In this document: in pieces, positions 50,417 through 60,503 of the stretch
Position numbering within the stretch: position 1 is the first letter of the stretch
How the letters are laid out: each line of letters opens with the position of its first letter
NCBI RefSeq assembly: GCF_017357005.1
Contig: NZ_CP071589.1
Coordinates: forward strand, 1,488,001-1,552,000
Direction: 5' to 3'
DNA from: Staphylococcus simiae
GTDB lineage: Bacteria > Bacillota > Bacilli > Staphylococcales > Staphylococcaceae
DNA: 64,000 bases
The notes under the pieces: generated by a model
Told to the model about the DNA's origin: nothing
The model's database searches: none
What the model saw: only the letters and a program-made list of their open reading frames with translations
Position numbers and translations under genes: made by a program

Positions 50417-52084
50417 TTAACTAATGTAATCGTTAAAGATAACTTTAAAAATTGATCCTTTACCAATTTCACTTTGTACCTCAATACTAGCATGATGAGA
50501 TTCAACAATATGCTTAGTAATAGACAAACCTAAACCAGTACCACCTGAATCTCTACTTCTTGCTTTGTCTACTCTATAAAATCGTTCAAATATATGCTGT
50601 ATATCTTCTTCGTTAATACCTATACCAAAATCTTGTATTTCTAACACTGCTGTTGTTTGATTTCGATAAACTTTAACGTTAACTTTTCCGTTATCATATG
50701 AATAATTAATCGCATTGTTTAATAAATTAGTAATAACTTGTGCTATTTTACTTTCTTGCGCTTGAATAATAACATCTTCTGTTATTGCTGTAACTATTTC
50801 AATATGTTTATTCATTGCTTGCGTCTGTAAATTATCAATTATTCTAAATGTAAGTTCTGAGAGATTCATATAATCCATTTCTAACTTATCTTGCTGTTCA
50901 ATATATGACAAATCTAGTAAATCAGATATTAAAGATTCAATGCGGTTAGATTCTTTCAAAATAATATTTAAAAACATATCAAGTGACTCACTGTCATTTT
51001 TTGCACCATCAATTAACGTTTCTGTAAATCCTTTTATCGATGTTATCGGTGTCTTAAGTTCATGTGATACATTGGCAACAAACTCTCTACGTAAATTTTC
51101 TAAACGCTTTAAATTACTAATATCATGCATAACTAATAATATACCTTGTAAACTTTTCTTAGATTTAGTTAAGATAGGTACACAAGATATATCGAAATAT
51201 TTAGAATGAACATTATTTAACGGTATTTCAAGTTGTTCATAAATAGCTTTTTCAACTTTAAAACATTCTAGTATTAATTCTTCGATATCATGATGTAAAT
51301 AATTACTGTACCGTTCATGTTCTATATGATGATTAATATTGAATTGTTCATAGTATGCACGATTTGCTACAACCACTCTACCATTACGATCAATCATCAA
51401 TACTGAACTTGGAATATTTTCTATGGTCGTTTTTAATCGGTTAGATTGAATTTTTTGTTCGTTATTTAATTTTTGTAATTGTCTTGCTAAATTATTCGTC
51501 GTAATAAATAACTCTTTTGTTTCAATGACATTACTTTCAGGAACACGAATATGATAATGTCCATCTGCTAATAATTGTGTTGCATATGTCACTTCTTGAA
51601 TCGGCTTAATAAATGTATGTTTAAAACTTTGACTAACAAAATACAAACAAATTAATACTACGAGGCAAATAATTGTTAAATATAGCCATAAATGCTTTTG
51701 CATATCACTAATATCATAGTTGACACCTTTTATGATGACTTGATATTTATCAATTTCTTTCATAAATGTATACGTTTTACCATTATGTATGTAATTGGTA
51801 TCGTTAGAGGAATTAAAGTTAATCGCCTGCGTTTTAAAAATATCTTTATTATTTTTAATAATTCGAATATCGATATGCTGCTGTTTTGCAATTTTTTCTA
51901 GTTGATGGTCTTTATGTTGTTGTGACAAATAGATATACGTTTGAGCATCTTGGGTTAATGATTGCTGTTGTTTATGATTAATTAAACTACCTATGGAAAA
52001 TTGCAGAATTAAACCTAATGTTATAAAGCTAATTATTAATATCGTACTAATTAGCAACATTAGGCGATGATGAAATTTCATCAT
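50417..52084 (-). CDS. phoR: Sensor histidine kinase PhoR
   Basis: PhoR senses phosphate limitation and phosphorylates PhoP. The 555-residue protein has a membrane segment (about 9-30), an extracytoplasmic domain (about 31-132), a second membrane segment (about 133-150), a HAMP linker, a PAS domain (about 225-330, SVLMIDRNGRVVVANRAYY), the H-box ANVSHELKTPITSIKGF (about 337-353) and the ATPase domain (N-box NLLNNAINYS, G1 DFGIGI, G2 GGTGLGLSI). Its ATG overlaps the phoP stop by four bases. Confidence 0.94.
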   Translation of the reverse strand: MMKFHHRLMLLISTILIISFITLGLILQFSIGSLINHKQQQSLTQDAQTYIYLSQQHKDHQLEKIAKQQHIDIRIIKNNKDIFKTQAINFNSSNDTNYIHNGKTYTFMKEIDKYQVIIKGVNYDISDMQKHLWLYLTIICLVVLICLYFVSQSFKHTFIKPIQEVTYATQLLADGHYHIRVPESNVIETKELFITTNNLARQLQKLNNEQKIQSNRLKTTIENIPSSVLMIDRNGRVVVANRAYYEQFNINHHIEHERYSNYLHHDIEELILECFKVEKAIYEQLEIPLNNVHSKYFDISCVPILTKSKKSLQGILLVMHDISNLKRLENLRREFVANVSHELKTPITSIKGFTETLIDGAKNDSESLDMFLNIILKESNRIESLISDLLDLSYIEQQDKLEMDYMNLSELTFRIIDNLQTQAMNKHIEIVTAITEDVIIQAQESKIAQVITNLLNNAINYSYDNGKVNVKVYRNQTTAVLEIQDFGIGINEEDIQHIFERFYRVDKARSRDSGGTGLGLSITKHIVESHHASIEVQSEIGKGSIFKVIFNDYIS

Positions 52085-52785
52085 TGTTCTTTTGGTCTTT
52101 CGAGTTTATAACCAAGTCCACGAACTGTTTTAATCAATTGTGGTTTCTTAGGATTTTCTTCTAATTTATCTCTTAAATGACTAATGTGAACGTCAACAAT
52201 TCTAGAATCTCCTGCAAATTCATAATTCCATACAGTATTCAACATATGCTCTCTTGTAATAACACGTCCTTGCCTTTCTATTAAATAAAGTAACAATTCG
52301 AACTCTTTCGGTGTTAATTCAAGTAATTCATTATTTTTATAGACTTCAAAATATTCGGGTCTAATTCTTATAGCGCCTATTTGAATGTCCTCTTCAATGT
52401 CTTCAACACTTTTAGTAATTTGAGATCTTCTAAGGATGGCTTTAACTCTTGCTACCACTTCTCTAGGTGAAAAAGGCTTAGTCATATAGTCATCAGCACC
52501 AAGCTCTAACCCAAGAACTCGATCAAATTCATCATTTTTGGCAGTAAGCATTAAGATTGGAACTAAATTTTTATTTGAACGAATTAATTTACAAACTTCA
52601 ATGCCGTCTTTCTTAGGTAACATTACATCTAAAACAATTAAGTCAGGTTGCTCACTGTCAACCATTGCCATTGCCTCATCACCATCGAATGCGACTGCAA
52701 CTTCATAACCAGCTGTTTCTAAATTATATTTAAGCAATGTAACAATAGATTGTTCATCATCTACTACCAGCACTTTTTGCGACAT
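52081..52785 (-). CDS. phoP: Response regulator PhoP
   Basis: The 234-residue OmpR-type regulator has the acidic pair Asp9-Asp10, the phosphorylation site Asp53 in IVLDVMLPKKDG, Thr and Lys switch residues (LTAKND, MTKPFSP) and a winged-helix DNA-binding domain (about 130-232, ELTPKEFELLLYLIERQGRV). With PhoR it controls phosphate-starvation genes. A PhoP-box-like direct repeat lies upstream, suggesting autoregulation. Confidence 0.95.
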   Translation of the reverse strand: MSQKVLVVDDEQSIVTLLKYNLETAGYEVAVAFDGDEAMAMVDSEQPDLIVLDVMLPKKDGIEVCKLIRSNKNLVPILMLTAKNDEFDRVLGLELGADDYMTKPFSPREVVARVKAILRRSQITKSVEDIEEDIQIGAIRIRPEYFEVYKNNELLELTPKEFELLLYLIERQGRVITREHMLNTVWNYEFAGDSRIVDVHISHLRDKLEENPKKPQLIKTVRGLGYKLERPKEQ

Positions 52786-52859
52786 GTTATCCTCCTAATT
52801 TAAAACTATATTTACATTATAACCGAACTATTTAGAAAAATAACATGATAGAGCGCATC

Positions 52860-52876
52860 TTTACATACTTTTTACA
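52860..52876 (+). promoter_or_regulatory. PhoP-box-like direct repeat upstream of phoP
   Basis: TTTACA (52860-52865) and TTTACA (52871-52876) are exact direct repeats with a 5-base spacer, 75-90 bases before the phoP start. This matches the Bacillus PhoP binding pattern of TT(A/C/T)ACA-like repeats about 11 bp apart. A TATAAT-type -10 is visible downstream on the minus strand (about 52818-52823). Two repeats alone are a weak match. Confidence 0.45.
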
Positions 52877-52950
52877 AAAGTAAAGATTAAGACATACACA
52901 TTTTTTCAAAAGAGTTATGTCTTAGATACTCCCCTTACACATTGTCGTCA

Positions 52951-52986
52951 AAAAAACACTCTCTATTAAAATCAACAGAGAGTGTT
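52951..52986 (-). terminator. Terminator of gltA-icd
   Basis: AACACTCTCT (52955-52964) and AGAGAGTGTT (52977-52986) form a perfect 10-bp stem, followed by a run of T on the minus strand. It lies about 40 bases after the icd stop. Confidence 0.92.
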
Positions 52987-53024
52987 CTTAGGTAAGTTTA
53001 TATCATTATATAAACTATAATATA

Positions 53025-54293
53025 TTATTTTAAGTTTTTGATTAGTTCATCTGCAAATTCTGATGTTGATACTTCAGTTGCTCCATCCATTAAACGTGCA
53101 AAGTCATAAGTTACAACTTTAGAAGCAATAGTATCTTCAATAGCATCAGTAATTTTATCTGCAGCTTCTTGCCATCCTAAATGTTCAAGCATTAATACTG
53201 AACTTAAGATAACTGATGAAGGATTTACTTTATTTAATCCAGCATATTTAGGCGCAGTACCATGAGTTGCTTCGAAAATTGCATGACCAGTTTCATAGTT
53301 AATATTGGCACCTGGTGCAATACCGATGCCGCCTACTTGTGCAGCTAGGGCATCTGAAATATAGTCACCATTTAAGTTCATAGTTGCAACTACATCATGT
53401 TCAGCAGGACGTGTTAGGATTTGTTGTAAGAAGATATCAGCGATAGAATCTTTAATAATAATTTTACCTTCTTTTTCAGCTTTATCTTGTGCAGCATCAG
53501 CAGCATCTTTACCTTCTTTTTCAACAATTTCATCATATTGTTGCCAAGTAAATACTTGGTCGCCAAATTCGTTATGTGCTAAATCATAACCCCATTGTTT
53601 AAATGAACCTTCAGTAAATTTCATAATGTTACCTTTGTGTACTAATGTAACTGATTTACGGTCATTATCTAAAGCGTATTGAATGGCTGCTCTAACTAGA
53701 CGTTCAGTACCTTCTTTAGATACAGGCTTGATACCAATGCCAGAAGTTTCAGGGAAACGAATATTTTTAGCACCCATATCATTTTGTAAAAAGTCGATAA
53801 CTTTCTTAACTTCGTCAGTACCTTCTTTAAATTCGATACCAGCATAAATATCTTCAGTATTTTCACGGAAGATAACCATATCTACATCTTGTGGACGTTT
53901 AACTGGAGAAGGTACACCTTGGAACCAGCGAACTGGACGTAAACAAGTGAATAAATCTAATTCTTGACGTAAAGCAACATTTAATGAACGAATTCCTCCA
54001 CCGATAGGCGTAGTTAATGGTCCTTTTACAGCAATTAAATAGTCTTTAATCGTGTCTAATGTTTCTTGTGGTAACCATTCACCAGTAGTATCAAACGCTT
54101 TTTGACCAGCTAAAACTTCTTTCCATTCAATACGTTTGTCACCATTGTATGCTTTATCAACAGCTGCATCGATAACACGACTTGCTGCATGCCAAATATC
54201 TGGTCCGATACCATCACCAATAATAAATGGAATGATAGGTTCATTTGGTACATTTAATCCGTTTGTTCCTTGAGTAATTTTTTCTGCAGTCAT
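53025..54293 (-). CDS. icd: Isocitrate dehydrogenase, NADP-type
   Basis: Icd makes 2-oxoglutarate and NADPH in the TCA cycle. The 422-residue protein has the substrate Ser in [21 protein letters not shown] (cited in part: [16 protein letters not shown], about 102-117), the metal-binding Asp residues in [19 protein letters not shown], and [15 protein letters not shown], whose Lys-Tyr pair marks NADP use. It lies 41 bases after gltA. Confidence 0.97.
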   Translation of the reverse strand: MTAEKITQGTNGLNVPNEPIIPFIIGDGIGPDIWHAASRVIDAAVDKAYNGDKRIEWKEVLAGQKAFDTTGEWLPQETLDTIKDYLIAVKGPLTTPIGGGIRSLNVALRQELDLFTCLRPVRWFQGVPSPVKRPQDVDMVIFRENTEDIYAGIEFKEGTDEVKKVIDFLQNDMGAKNIRFPETSGIGIKPVSKEGTERLVRAAIQYALDNDRKSVTLVHKGNIMKFTEGSFKQWGYDLAHNEFGDQVFTWQQYDEIVEKEGKDAADAAQDKAEKEGKIIIKDSIADIFLQQILTRPAEHDVVATMNLNGDYISDALAAQVGGIGIAPGANINYETGHAIFEATHGTAPKYAGLNKVNPSSVILSSVLMLEHLGWQEAADKITDAIEDTIASKVVTYDFARLMDGATEVSTSEFADELIKNLK

Positions 54294-54334
54294 TCTTTAT
54301 ACCTCCAAAATGTTAACTTATTTTATACTATTAA

Positions 54335-55456
54335 TTATTTTCTTTCTTCTAATGGAATATATTTACGGTCCGTTTCACCGATATATTTTGCTCTTGGTCT
54401 CATAATTCTATTATCTCTATATTGTTCTAATATATGTGCAATCCATCCTGCAGTACGACTTACTGCAAAAATCGGTGTGAATAGATCATGTGGAATTTCC
54501 ATACTATGATAAACACTAGCACTATAGAAATCAACATTTGGAATTAAGCCTTTTTCATCAGCAATACGCTCTTCAATTTTCATAGACATATCAAACAAAT
54601 GTTCTTGACCAGCATCTTTTGTAATTTTACGACTCATTTCACGTAAATATTTAGCTCTTGGATCTCCATCTTTATATACTCTGTGACCAAAGCCCATAAT
54701 TTTTTCTTTATTCGCAAATTTGTCATCTAAATATCCATCTACATTATCAATTGAACCAATGTCATTTAACATTGACATAACTTGTTCGTTAGCACCGCCG
54801 TGTAATGGACCTTTTAAAGAACCGACAGCGGCTACAATACCAGAATACATATCTGATAATGATGAAACAGCACAACGAGCTGTAAATGCTGATGCATTTA
54901 ATTCATGATCTGCATGTAAAATGAGCGCCTTGTTAAACGCTTCAACTTCAATGTCATTTGGTTTTTCACCACGTAACATGTATAAGAAGTTTGCTGCATA
55001 ACTTAAGTTTTCATCTGGTTTAATTGGATCTTTATCTTGTCTCACTCTAGCAAAAGCTGTTACTAATGAAGCTACTTTAGCTTGGATACGCATAGCTCTT
55101 TCATAACGATTTTCATCAGATTCATCCTCTGCATCTGGATCAAAATGTGCAATATAAGAAAGTGATGTACGCAATGCAGTCATTGGATGAACTTGGTCAG
55201 TTACATACTCTTCAAAATGTGTATAAACACGAGGATTTAATGTCATATAATAATTTAATTTTTCTTTTAAATGAGTCAATTCTTCTTCATTTGGTAATCT
55301 ATAATTCCAAAGTAAGAAAATGACTTCTTCAAATTGTGCATGCTCTGCTAAATCATCGATATCATAGCCCGCATAAGTCAATTGACTATCGATAATAGAG
55401 CTTATTTTAGTTTCTGCTGCAATAACCCCTTCTAAACCTCTTTGTAATTCTGCCAT
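54335..55456 (-). CDS. gltA: Citrate synthase
   Basis: The 373-residue protein condenses acetyl-CoA and oxaloacetate. The active-site residues are in LHGGANEQVM (His), GFGHRVYKDGDPRAK (His, Arg) and NVDFYSASVYHSM (Asp). It resembles citZ of Bacillus and heads gltA-icd. A symmetric cre-like site lies just downstream of its promoter, in line with carbon catabolite control of the TCA cycle. Confidence 0.97.
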   Translation of the reverse strand: MAELQRGLEGVIAAETKISSIIDSQLTYAGYDIDDLAEHAQFEEVIFLLWNYRLPNEEELTHLKEKLNYYMTLNPRVYTHFEEYVTDQVHPMTALRTSLSYIAHFDPDAEDESDENRYERAMRIQAKVASLVTAFARVRQDKDPIKPDENLSYAANFLYMLRGEKPNDIEVEAFNKALILHADHELNASAFTARCAVSSLSDMYSGIVAAVGSLKGPLHGGANEQVMSMLNDIGSIDNVDGYLDDKFANKEKIMGFGHRVYKDGDPRAKYLREMSRKITKDAGQEHLFDMSMKIEERIADEKGLIPNVDFYSASVYHSMEIPHDLFTPIFAVSRTAGWIAHILEQYRDNRIMRPRAKYIGETDRKYIPLEERK

Positions 55457-55484
55457 GATAAATTTCCCCTTTACTGTTTCTTTA

Positions 55485-55533
55485 TGAAATGGCTTTCAAC
55501 TAACATTATAGCTAATGCTTGTTAGTTTGTGAA
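55485..55533 (-). promoter_or_regulatory. gltA promoter with a cre-like site downstream
   Basis: TTCACA (55528-55533) and TATAAT (55505-55510) on the minus strand are 17 bases apart. TGAAATGGCTTTCA (55485-55498), with perfect TGAAA/TTTCA arms but GG in place of the central CG, lies at about the transcription start. CcpA binding there would block transcription. Confidence 0.55.
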
Positions 55534-55745
55534 ATATAAAAAACGATATTAAGTCTTCAACAATCCTTTTATAAATCAAAGTAAAATTCACATAATCTTC
55601 AAAAACGCCTTTACTATAGGTTTTATAATATAGATATCACGTATAGCTTAAGTTATTCTATTTAAATTTTTAATTCGTTATTAAGAATGATTATAAAATA
55701 TAAAGTGTGTTAACATGGAATTTTACACAATTTCGCTAAAAGTAA

Positions 55746-55774
55746 TTGTATATATTTTAATATACGTGCATAAT
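55746..55774 (+). promoter_or_regulatory. Promoter of the amino acid permease
   Basis: TTGTAT (55746-55751) and CATAAT (55769-55774) are 17 bases apart. A GTATAT/ATATAC palindrome (55748-55765) fills the start of the spacer. Between it and the gltA promoter nothing else is clear. Confidence 0.5.
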
Positions 55775-55804
55775 AAAATTATCTAGATTTAAGGGAGAGG
55801 TCTT

Positions 55805-57166
55805 ATGGCTGAAAATTTACAAAGGGGGCTTAGCAATCGTCATATCCAATTAATCGCAATTGGTGGTGCTATTGGTACTGGTTTATTCTTAGGTGCTGGT
55901 CAAACGATTGCAATGACAGGTCCTTCAATATTACTGACTTATATTATCATTGGATTTATGCTTTTCATGTTTATGAGGGGTTTAGGAGAAATAATCATTC
56001 AGAATACTGATTTCAACTCATTTGCAGATGTCACTAATAAATACATAGGTCCGTTTGCAGGATTTGTAACTGGTTGGACATATTGGTTCTGCTGGATTAT
56101 TACAGGTATGGCGGAAGTAACAGCTGTAGCAAAATATGTCAGCTTTTGGTTCCCACATATACCTAACTGGATAAGTGCTCTATTTTGTGTATTGGTACTA
56201 ATGTCATTCAATTTATTAAGTGCCAAACTTTTTGGTGAATTAGAATTTTGGTTTGCAATTATTAAAATTGTAACCATTATTGCTTTAATTGTTGTTGGTT
56301 TTTTCATGATTCTATTCGCTTACAAAACACAATTTGGACATGCTAGTCTAACAAATTTATATAATCATGGTGTCTTTCCAAAAGGTGCATCTGGCTTCTT
56401 TATGTCATTCCAAATGGCATTATTCTCATTTGTCGGTATAGAAATGATTGGTGTGACTGCTGGTGAAACTAAAGATCCAGTTAAAACAATTCCAAAAGCC
56501 ATTAACAGTGTACCAATTAGAATATTGATTTTTTATGTTGGTGCTTTAGCAGTAATTATGTCAATTATTCCATGGCAACAAGTTGATCCAGATAATAGCC
56601 CATTTGTTAAATTATTTACATTGATCGGTATTCCTTTCGCTGCGGGATTAATTAACTTTGTAGTATTAACGGCTGCTGCATCATCATGTAATAGTGGTAT
56701 TTTCTCTAATAGTCGTATGTTATTTGGTTTATCAAACCAAAATCAAGCACCACCAAGTTTTGCTAATACTAACAAAAATGGTGTGCCTCATATCGCTATT
56801 TTTGCATCATCAGCATTATTACTTATTGCAGCATTATTAAACTATATTTTCCCTAATGCAACGTTAGTATTTACTTATGTTACTACTATTTCAACTGTAT
56901 TATTCCTAGTAGTATGGGGCTTAATAATCATTGCTTATATTAATTATAGTAGAAAGAATCCAGAACTACATAAGAGCGCAACCTATAAGTTATTTGGTGG
57001 AAAATATATGGGATATATCATTTTAATATTCTTTATTTTCGTATTTGGTCTATTATTTATCAATCCTGATACAAGAAGAGCTATATACTTTATCCCAGTA
57101 TGGTTTATACTTCTTGGATTTATGTATTTAAGATATAAACGCGTAGAAAGAAAATTAAACTCATAA
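55805..57166 (+). CDS. aapA: Amino acid permease, D-serine/D-alanine/glycine type
   Basis: The 453-residue APC-family transporter has twelve membrane segments. Motifs are LIAIGGAIGTGLFLGAGQTIA (cited in part: IGGAIGTGLFLGAG, about 18-31), the FSFVGIEMIGVTAGETKDP block (about 207-225) and SSCNSGIFSNSRMLFGL (about 298-314). Sequence and locus match the gene called aapA in S. aureus; the substrate is inferred. It is divergent from gltA, and the ATG follows GGGAGAGG. Confidence 0.9.
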   Translation: MAENLQRGLSNRHIQLIAIGGAIGTGLFLGAGQTIAMTGPSILLTYIIIGFMLFMFMRGLGEIIIQNTDFNSFADVTNKYIGPFAGFVTGWTYWFCWIITGMAEVTAVAKYVSFWFPHIPNWISALFCVLVLMSFNLLSAKLFGELEFWFAIIKIVTIIALIVVGFFMILFAYKTQFGHASLTNLYNHGVFPKGASGFFMSFQMALFSFVGIEMIGVTAGETKDPVKTIPKAINSVPIRILIFYVGALAVIMSIIPWQQVDPDNSPFVKLFTLIGIPFAAGLINFVVLTAAASSCNSGIFSNSRMLFGLSNQNQAPPSFANTNKNGVPHIAIFASSALLLIAALLNYIFPNATLVFTYVTTISTVLFLVVWGLIIIAYINYSRKNPELHKSATYKLFGGKYMGYIILIFFIFVFGLLFINPDTRRAIYFIPVWFILLGFMYLRYKRVERKLNS

Positions 57167-57213
57167 TAAAAAATCAACATACTGTTAATTTATACAGTAC
57201 ATTGATTTATATA

Positions 57214-57256
57214 AACCAATCACACTTTAGTCAAAGCGTCGTGATTGGTTTTTTAT
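57214..57256 (+). terminator. Terminator of the amino acid permease
   Basis: AACCAATCAC (57214-57223) and GTGATTGGTT (57241-57250) form a perfect 10-bp stem, followed by a T run on the plus strand. Confidence 0.9.
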
Positions 57257-57512
57257 TTATTTAAAGTATTGAATATAGAAAACTTTATTTATTATAAAAA
57301 ATTTCTAGTAACTATAGACTTGTTAAGATTGTGTGATCTATTATTAAAATCCACGTGTAAATCAAGATGGACAACATCTACGACATTAATTTTTGAATAA
57401 AATATAATTCTTTCTACGAATAATTCCTAATACAAAATATCCATGATAAATACTGCTGTTCATAGTGAACGTTCATGAGAAACTATTACTCTAACGTATT
57501 ACTCCCATTTAA
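57257..57512. other. Spacer between two converging terminators
   Basis: About 255 AT-rich bases lie between the permease terminator and the pyk terminator. I see no frame, repeat or conserved element in it. The short GTGAACGTTCATGAG stretch near 57466 contains an AACGTT palindrome of no known meaning. Confidence 0.4.
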
Positions 57513-57558
57513 CAATAAAAACCCGATAATAGCTATAAATAACTATCATCGGGTTTTT
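57513..57558 (-). terminator. Terminator of pfkA-pyk
   Basis: AAAAACCCGATAAT (57517-57530) and ATCGGGTTTTT (57548-57558) with further inner pairs (AGCTAT/AACTAT region) form a strong stem after the pyk stop, with T on both sides. Confidence 0.9.
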
Positions 57559-57579
57559 ATTTAAATCATTTATTTGATA

Positions 57580-59337
57580 TTAAAGTACGTTTGCATATCC
57601 TTCAAAAATCTTACCTTGTGATGCATCAATTGTAACTAACATATCATTTTTAATATTTTTAATAGCTTTTTCTACGCCAACAATTGTAGGAATACCTTTT
57701 TCTAAACCAACAATCGCACTTGGAGAAGTAATACCATTTTCTTCAGTAATTAAGCCTAGTGCATTTTCGATAAATGGAACAAATGTTTCATCAACTGAAC
57801 TTGTAACAATAACTTTATCAGTTAAATCTTTACCTTCTAAATCTTTAGCAGATTCAGCAACAACTGTTGTACCTACTACTGATCCACGTCCAATTCCTTG
57901 TCCACTAGCAATTTCATCACCAACTAAGTGAATTTTCATCATGTTAGTTGTTCCAGTTTCACCTGTTGGTACACCAGCTGTAATAATAATTAAGTCACCA
58001 TTTGAAACTCTACCAGTTTCAACAGCAGTTGCAACAGCATTATTTAATAACGCATCTGTGCTCTTACGTCCTTTTTTAACTACTGGTTGAACACCCCATA
58101 CAATTGAACATTGACGTGCTGTTTCTTCGTTTGGCGTAACAGCAATAATATCTGAATGTGGACGATATTTAGATATTGTTCTAGCAGTTGAACCACTTTC
58201 AGTTGCAGCTACAATTGCTTTTACATTTAAGTTAAGTGCTGTATGTGCTACTGAAATACCAATAGCATTTACTAATGAAGTATCTACTAATTTTGTACGA
58301 TCAGATAATAACTTTTTATAATCTTGGGCTGCTTCTGCAGATACAGCAATATTTCTCATAGTTTTAACAGCTTCTTCTGGATATAATCCTGCTGCTGTTT
58401 CACCAGAAAGCATAACAGCATCTGTACCATCATAAATAGCATTTGCTACGTCACTTGCTTCTGCACGTGTAGCACGTGGATTACGTTGCATAGAATCTAA
58501 CATTTGAGTAGCTGTAATAACTGGTTTACCTAATTTATTACATTGTCTAATTAAATCTTTTTGCACCATTGGTACTTTTTCTGGTGGAATTTCAACACCC
58601 ATGTCACCACGAGCAACCATTAATCCATCAGAAACTTCAAGAATTTCTGCAATATTATCTATACCTTCTTGGTTTTCAATTTTAGGGAAAATTTGGATAT
58701 TTGCATTTTTCTCTTCTAATAGCTCACGAATTTCAAGTACATCACTAGGACGACGTACAAAGCTTGCAGCTATAAAGTCTACGTTTTCTTTAATACCGAA
58801 GCGAATGTCATCAGCATCTTTTTCAGTGATACCTGGTAAGCTCACGCGTACACCTGGTAAGTTAACACCTTTTTTATTTTTAAGTTCTCCTGAGTTTAAA
58901 ATATCACATTTAACTTCATTTTTAGCTTTATCAATATCTTTAACTTGTAATTCAATTAAGCCATCATCAAGTAAAATATATGATCCCACTTGAACATCAT
59001 TAATTAAATTTTCATATGTTACTGAGAACATATCTGGTGTACCTTCAACTTCATTCATACTAACAATCACTTCATTGCCTCGTTCAAGTTCAATTACACC
59101 ATTTTTCATGTTATGTGTACGGATTTCTGGACCTTTTGTATCTAATAAAATAGCTACAGTTTTACCTAGACGTTTAGAAACTTTACGGATTGTGTCAATT
59201 CTACCTTTATGTTCTTCATGACTACCGTGTGAAAAGTTTAAACGCGCTACGTTCATACCTGCATTAATTAATTTTTCAATCATTTCTTCTGATTCTGAAG
59301 CTGGTCCTATAGTACATACAATTTTAGTTTTTCTCAT
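57580..59337 (-). CDS. pyk: Pyruvate kinase
   Basis: Pyk makes ATP and pyruvate from phosphoenolpyruvate. At 585 residues it is the long Bacillales form with an extra C-terminal phosphohistidine-like domain (about 475-585; [19 protein letters not shown]). The core has [12 protein letters not shown], the metal site [12 protein letters not shown], the catalytic [11 protein letters not shown] (about 220) and [12 protein letters not shown]. It lies 21 bases after pfkA and is co-transcribed with it. Confidence 0.98.
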   Translation of the reverse strand: MRKTKIVCTIGPASESEEMIEKLINAGMNVARLNFSHGSHEEHKGRIDTIRKVSKRLGKTVAILLDTKGPEIRTHNMKNGVIELERGNEVIVSMNEVEGTPDMFSVTYENLINDVQVGSYILLDDGLIELQVKDIDKAKNEVKCDILNSGELKNKKGVNLPGVRVSLPGITEKDADDIRFGIKENVDFIAASFVRRPSDVLEIRELLEEKNANIQIFPKIENQEGIDNIAEILEVSDGLMVARGDMGVEIPPEKVPMVQKDLIRQCNKLGKPVITATQMLDSMQRNPRATRAEASDVANAIYDGTDAVMLSGETAAGLYPEEAVKTMRNIAVSAEAAQDYKKLLSDRTKLVDTSLVNAIGISVAHTALNLNVKAIVAATESGSTARTISKYRPHSDIIAVTPNEETARQCSIVWGVQPVVKKGRKSTDALLNNAVATAVETGRVSNGDLIIITAGVPTGETGTTNMMKIHLVGDEIASGQGIGRGSVVGTTVVAESAKDLEGKDLTDKVIVTSSVDETFVPFIENALGLITEENGITSPSAIVGLEKGIPTIVGVEKAIKNIKNDMLVTIDASQGKIFEGYANVL

Positions 59338-59358
59338 TACTAAATTCCTCCTGAGATT

Positions 59359-60327
59359 TTATATAGACAATTTTTTAGCTAATTCGTATAATTCTAAATC
59401 AAATTTATGATCATTGCCATCAAAGATGTCATCAAACGGCGTTGCAGTTACTTTATTATTTTTAATACCAACACCTTTAGCAGTTTCACCATTCATTAAT
59501 AATTCAACTGCATATCCACCAAGACGTGATGCTAATACTCTGTCTGCGCCGGTTGGACTACCACCGCGTTGAATGTGGCCTAATACTGACACTCGTGTAT
59601 CAATATTAATAAACTCAGCTAGTTGATTTGAACATTCTTGAGCTGTCATAACACCTTCTGCTACTAACACAATCGAATGTTTTTTACCTCGTTTAATACC
59701 TTGTTCAATTTTTTCAGCAACTTCTTTAAGATCTGTCTTAACTTCAGGAACCATTATTGTTTCAGCTCCTACTGAAAGTCCAGCCCATAATGCTAAATCT
59801 CCACAATCTCTTCCCATTGCTTCAATAATGAACGTTCTTGCATGACTTGATGCAGTGTCTCTGATTTTATCTACTAAGTCAATAATAGTATTTAAGGCAG
59901 TGTCAAATCCAATTGTAAAATCAGTACCATTAATATCGTTGTCAATAGTACCAGGAATACCAATTGTTTGGATTTCTTTACACTCTTGACTAATCAATTG
60001 AGCGCCTCGATAACTACCATCCCCACCAATAACTACAAGACCCTCAATGTCACGTTTACGTAAATTGTTAATAGCAATTTGACGCACTTCTGGCTTTTTA
60101 AATTCAAGACATCTTGCTGAATATAAGAATGTTCCACCTCGTTGGATTGTATCTCCAACAGAGCCAAGTTCAAGTTTATGAATATCATCGTCTACTAAAC
60201 CTTGATATCCATGATATACTCCGTAAACTTCGATTTCATTATAAATTGCTGTACGAACTACTGCTCTAATGGCAGCATTCATTCCCGGTGAATCTCCACC
60301 ACTTGTTAAAACTGCAATTTTTTTCAT
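59359..60327 (-). CDS. pfkA: ATP-dependent 6-phosphofructokinase
   Basis: The 322-residue glycolytic enzyme has the ATP site [16 protein letters not shown] (about 10-25), GGDGSYRGA (about 102-110), the catalytic [14 protein letters not shown] (Asp about 127) and [11 protein letters not shown]. It heads pfkA-pyk, the usual glycolytic pair in Bacillales. Confidence 0.98.
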   Translation of the reverse strand: MKKIAVLTSGGDSPGMNAAIRAVVRTAIYNEIEVYGVYHGYQGLVDDDIHKLELGSVGDTIQRGGTFLYSARCLEFKKPEVRQIAINNLRKRDIEGLVVIGGDGSYRGAQLISQECKEIQTIGIPGTIDNDINGTDFTIGFDTALNTIIDLVDKIRDTASSHARTFIIEAMGRDCGDLALWAGLSVGAETIMVPEVKTDLKEVAEKIEQGIKRGKKHSIVLVAEGVMTAQECSNQLAEFINIDTRVSVLGHIQRGGSPTGADRVLASRLGGYAVELLMNGETAKGVGIKNNKVTATPFDDIFDGNDHKFDLELYELAKKLSI

Positions 60328-60412
60328 GACGACATACCTTTCTATAACAGATTTATCTTTAACTCTAAATTACCATAAATTATTACACCATTCCATCAAA
60401 AGAAATATATTG

Positions 60413-60432
60413 TGTCAATGTAAACGTTTTAA
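60413..60432 (-). promoter_or_regulatory. Possible pfkA promoter -35 and weak cre-like site
   Basis: TTGACA (60413-60418) is a perfect -35 on the minus strand, but the best -10 at 17 bases (TGGAAT) is poor. TGTAAACGTTTTAA (60419-60432) has only one good cre half. CcpA activates pfk-pyk in some Firmicutes, so the position is of interest, but the match is weak. Confidence 0.3.
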
Positions 60433-60456
60433 ATATTGAAAATTATTTTAACACAA

Positions 60457-60494
60457 TAAAAAAGATTAGTAATCAATAAAATGACTACTAATCT
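60457..60494 (-). terminator. Terminator after accA
   Basis: AGATTAGTA (60463-60471) and TACTAATCT (60486-60494) form a 9-bp stem followed by TTTTTATT on the minus strand, directly after the accA stop. Confidence 0.85.
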
Positions 60495-60503
60495 CTATTA
60501 TTA

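Noticed and set aside
58601..58993. Plus-strand frame of 130 codons inside pyk
   Set aside because: It is the Ser/Ile-rich antisense shadow of a strongly conserved gene and has no ribosome site.
60413..60432. A firm cre site and SigA promoter for pfkA
   Set aside because: Only half of the cre matches and the -10 at proper spacing is poor; kept only as a low-confidence candidate.
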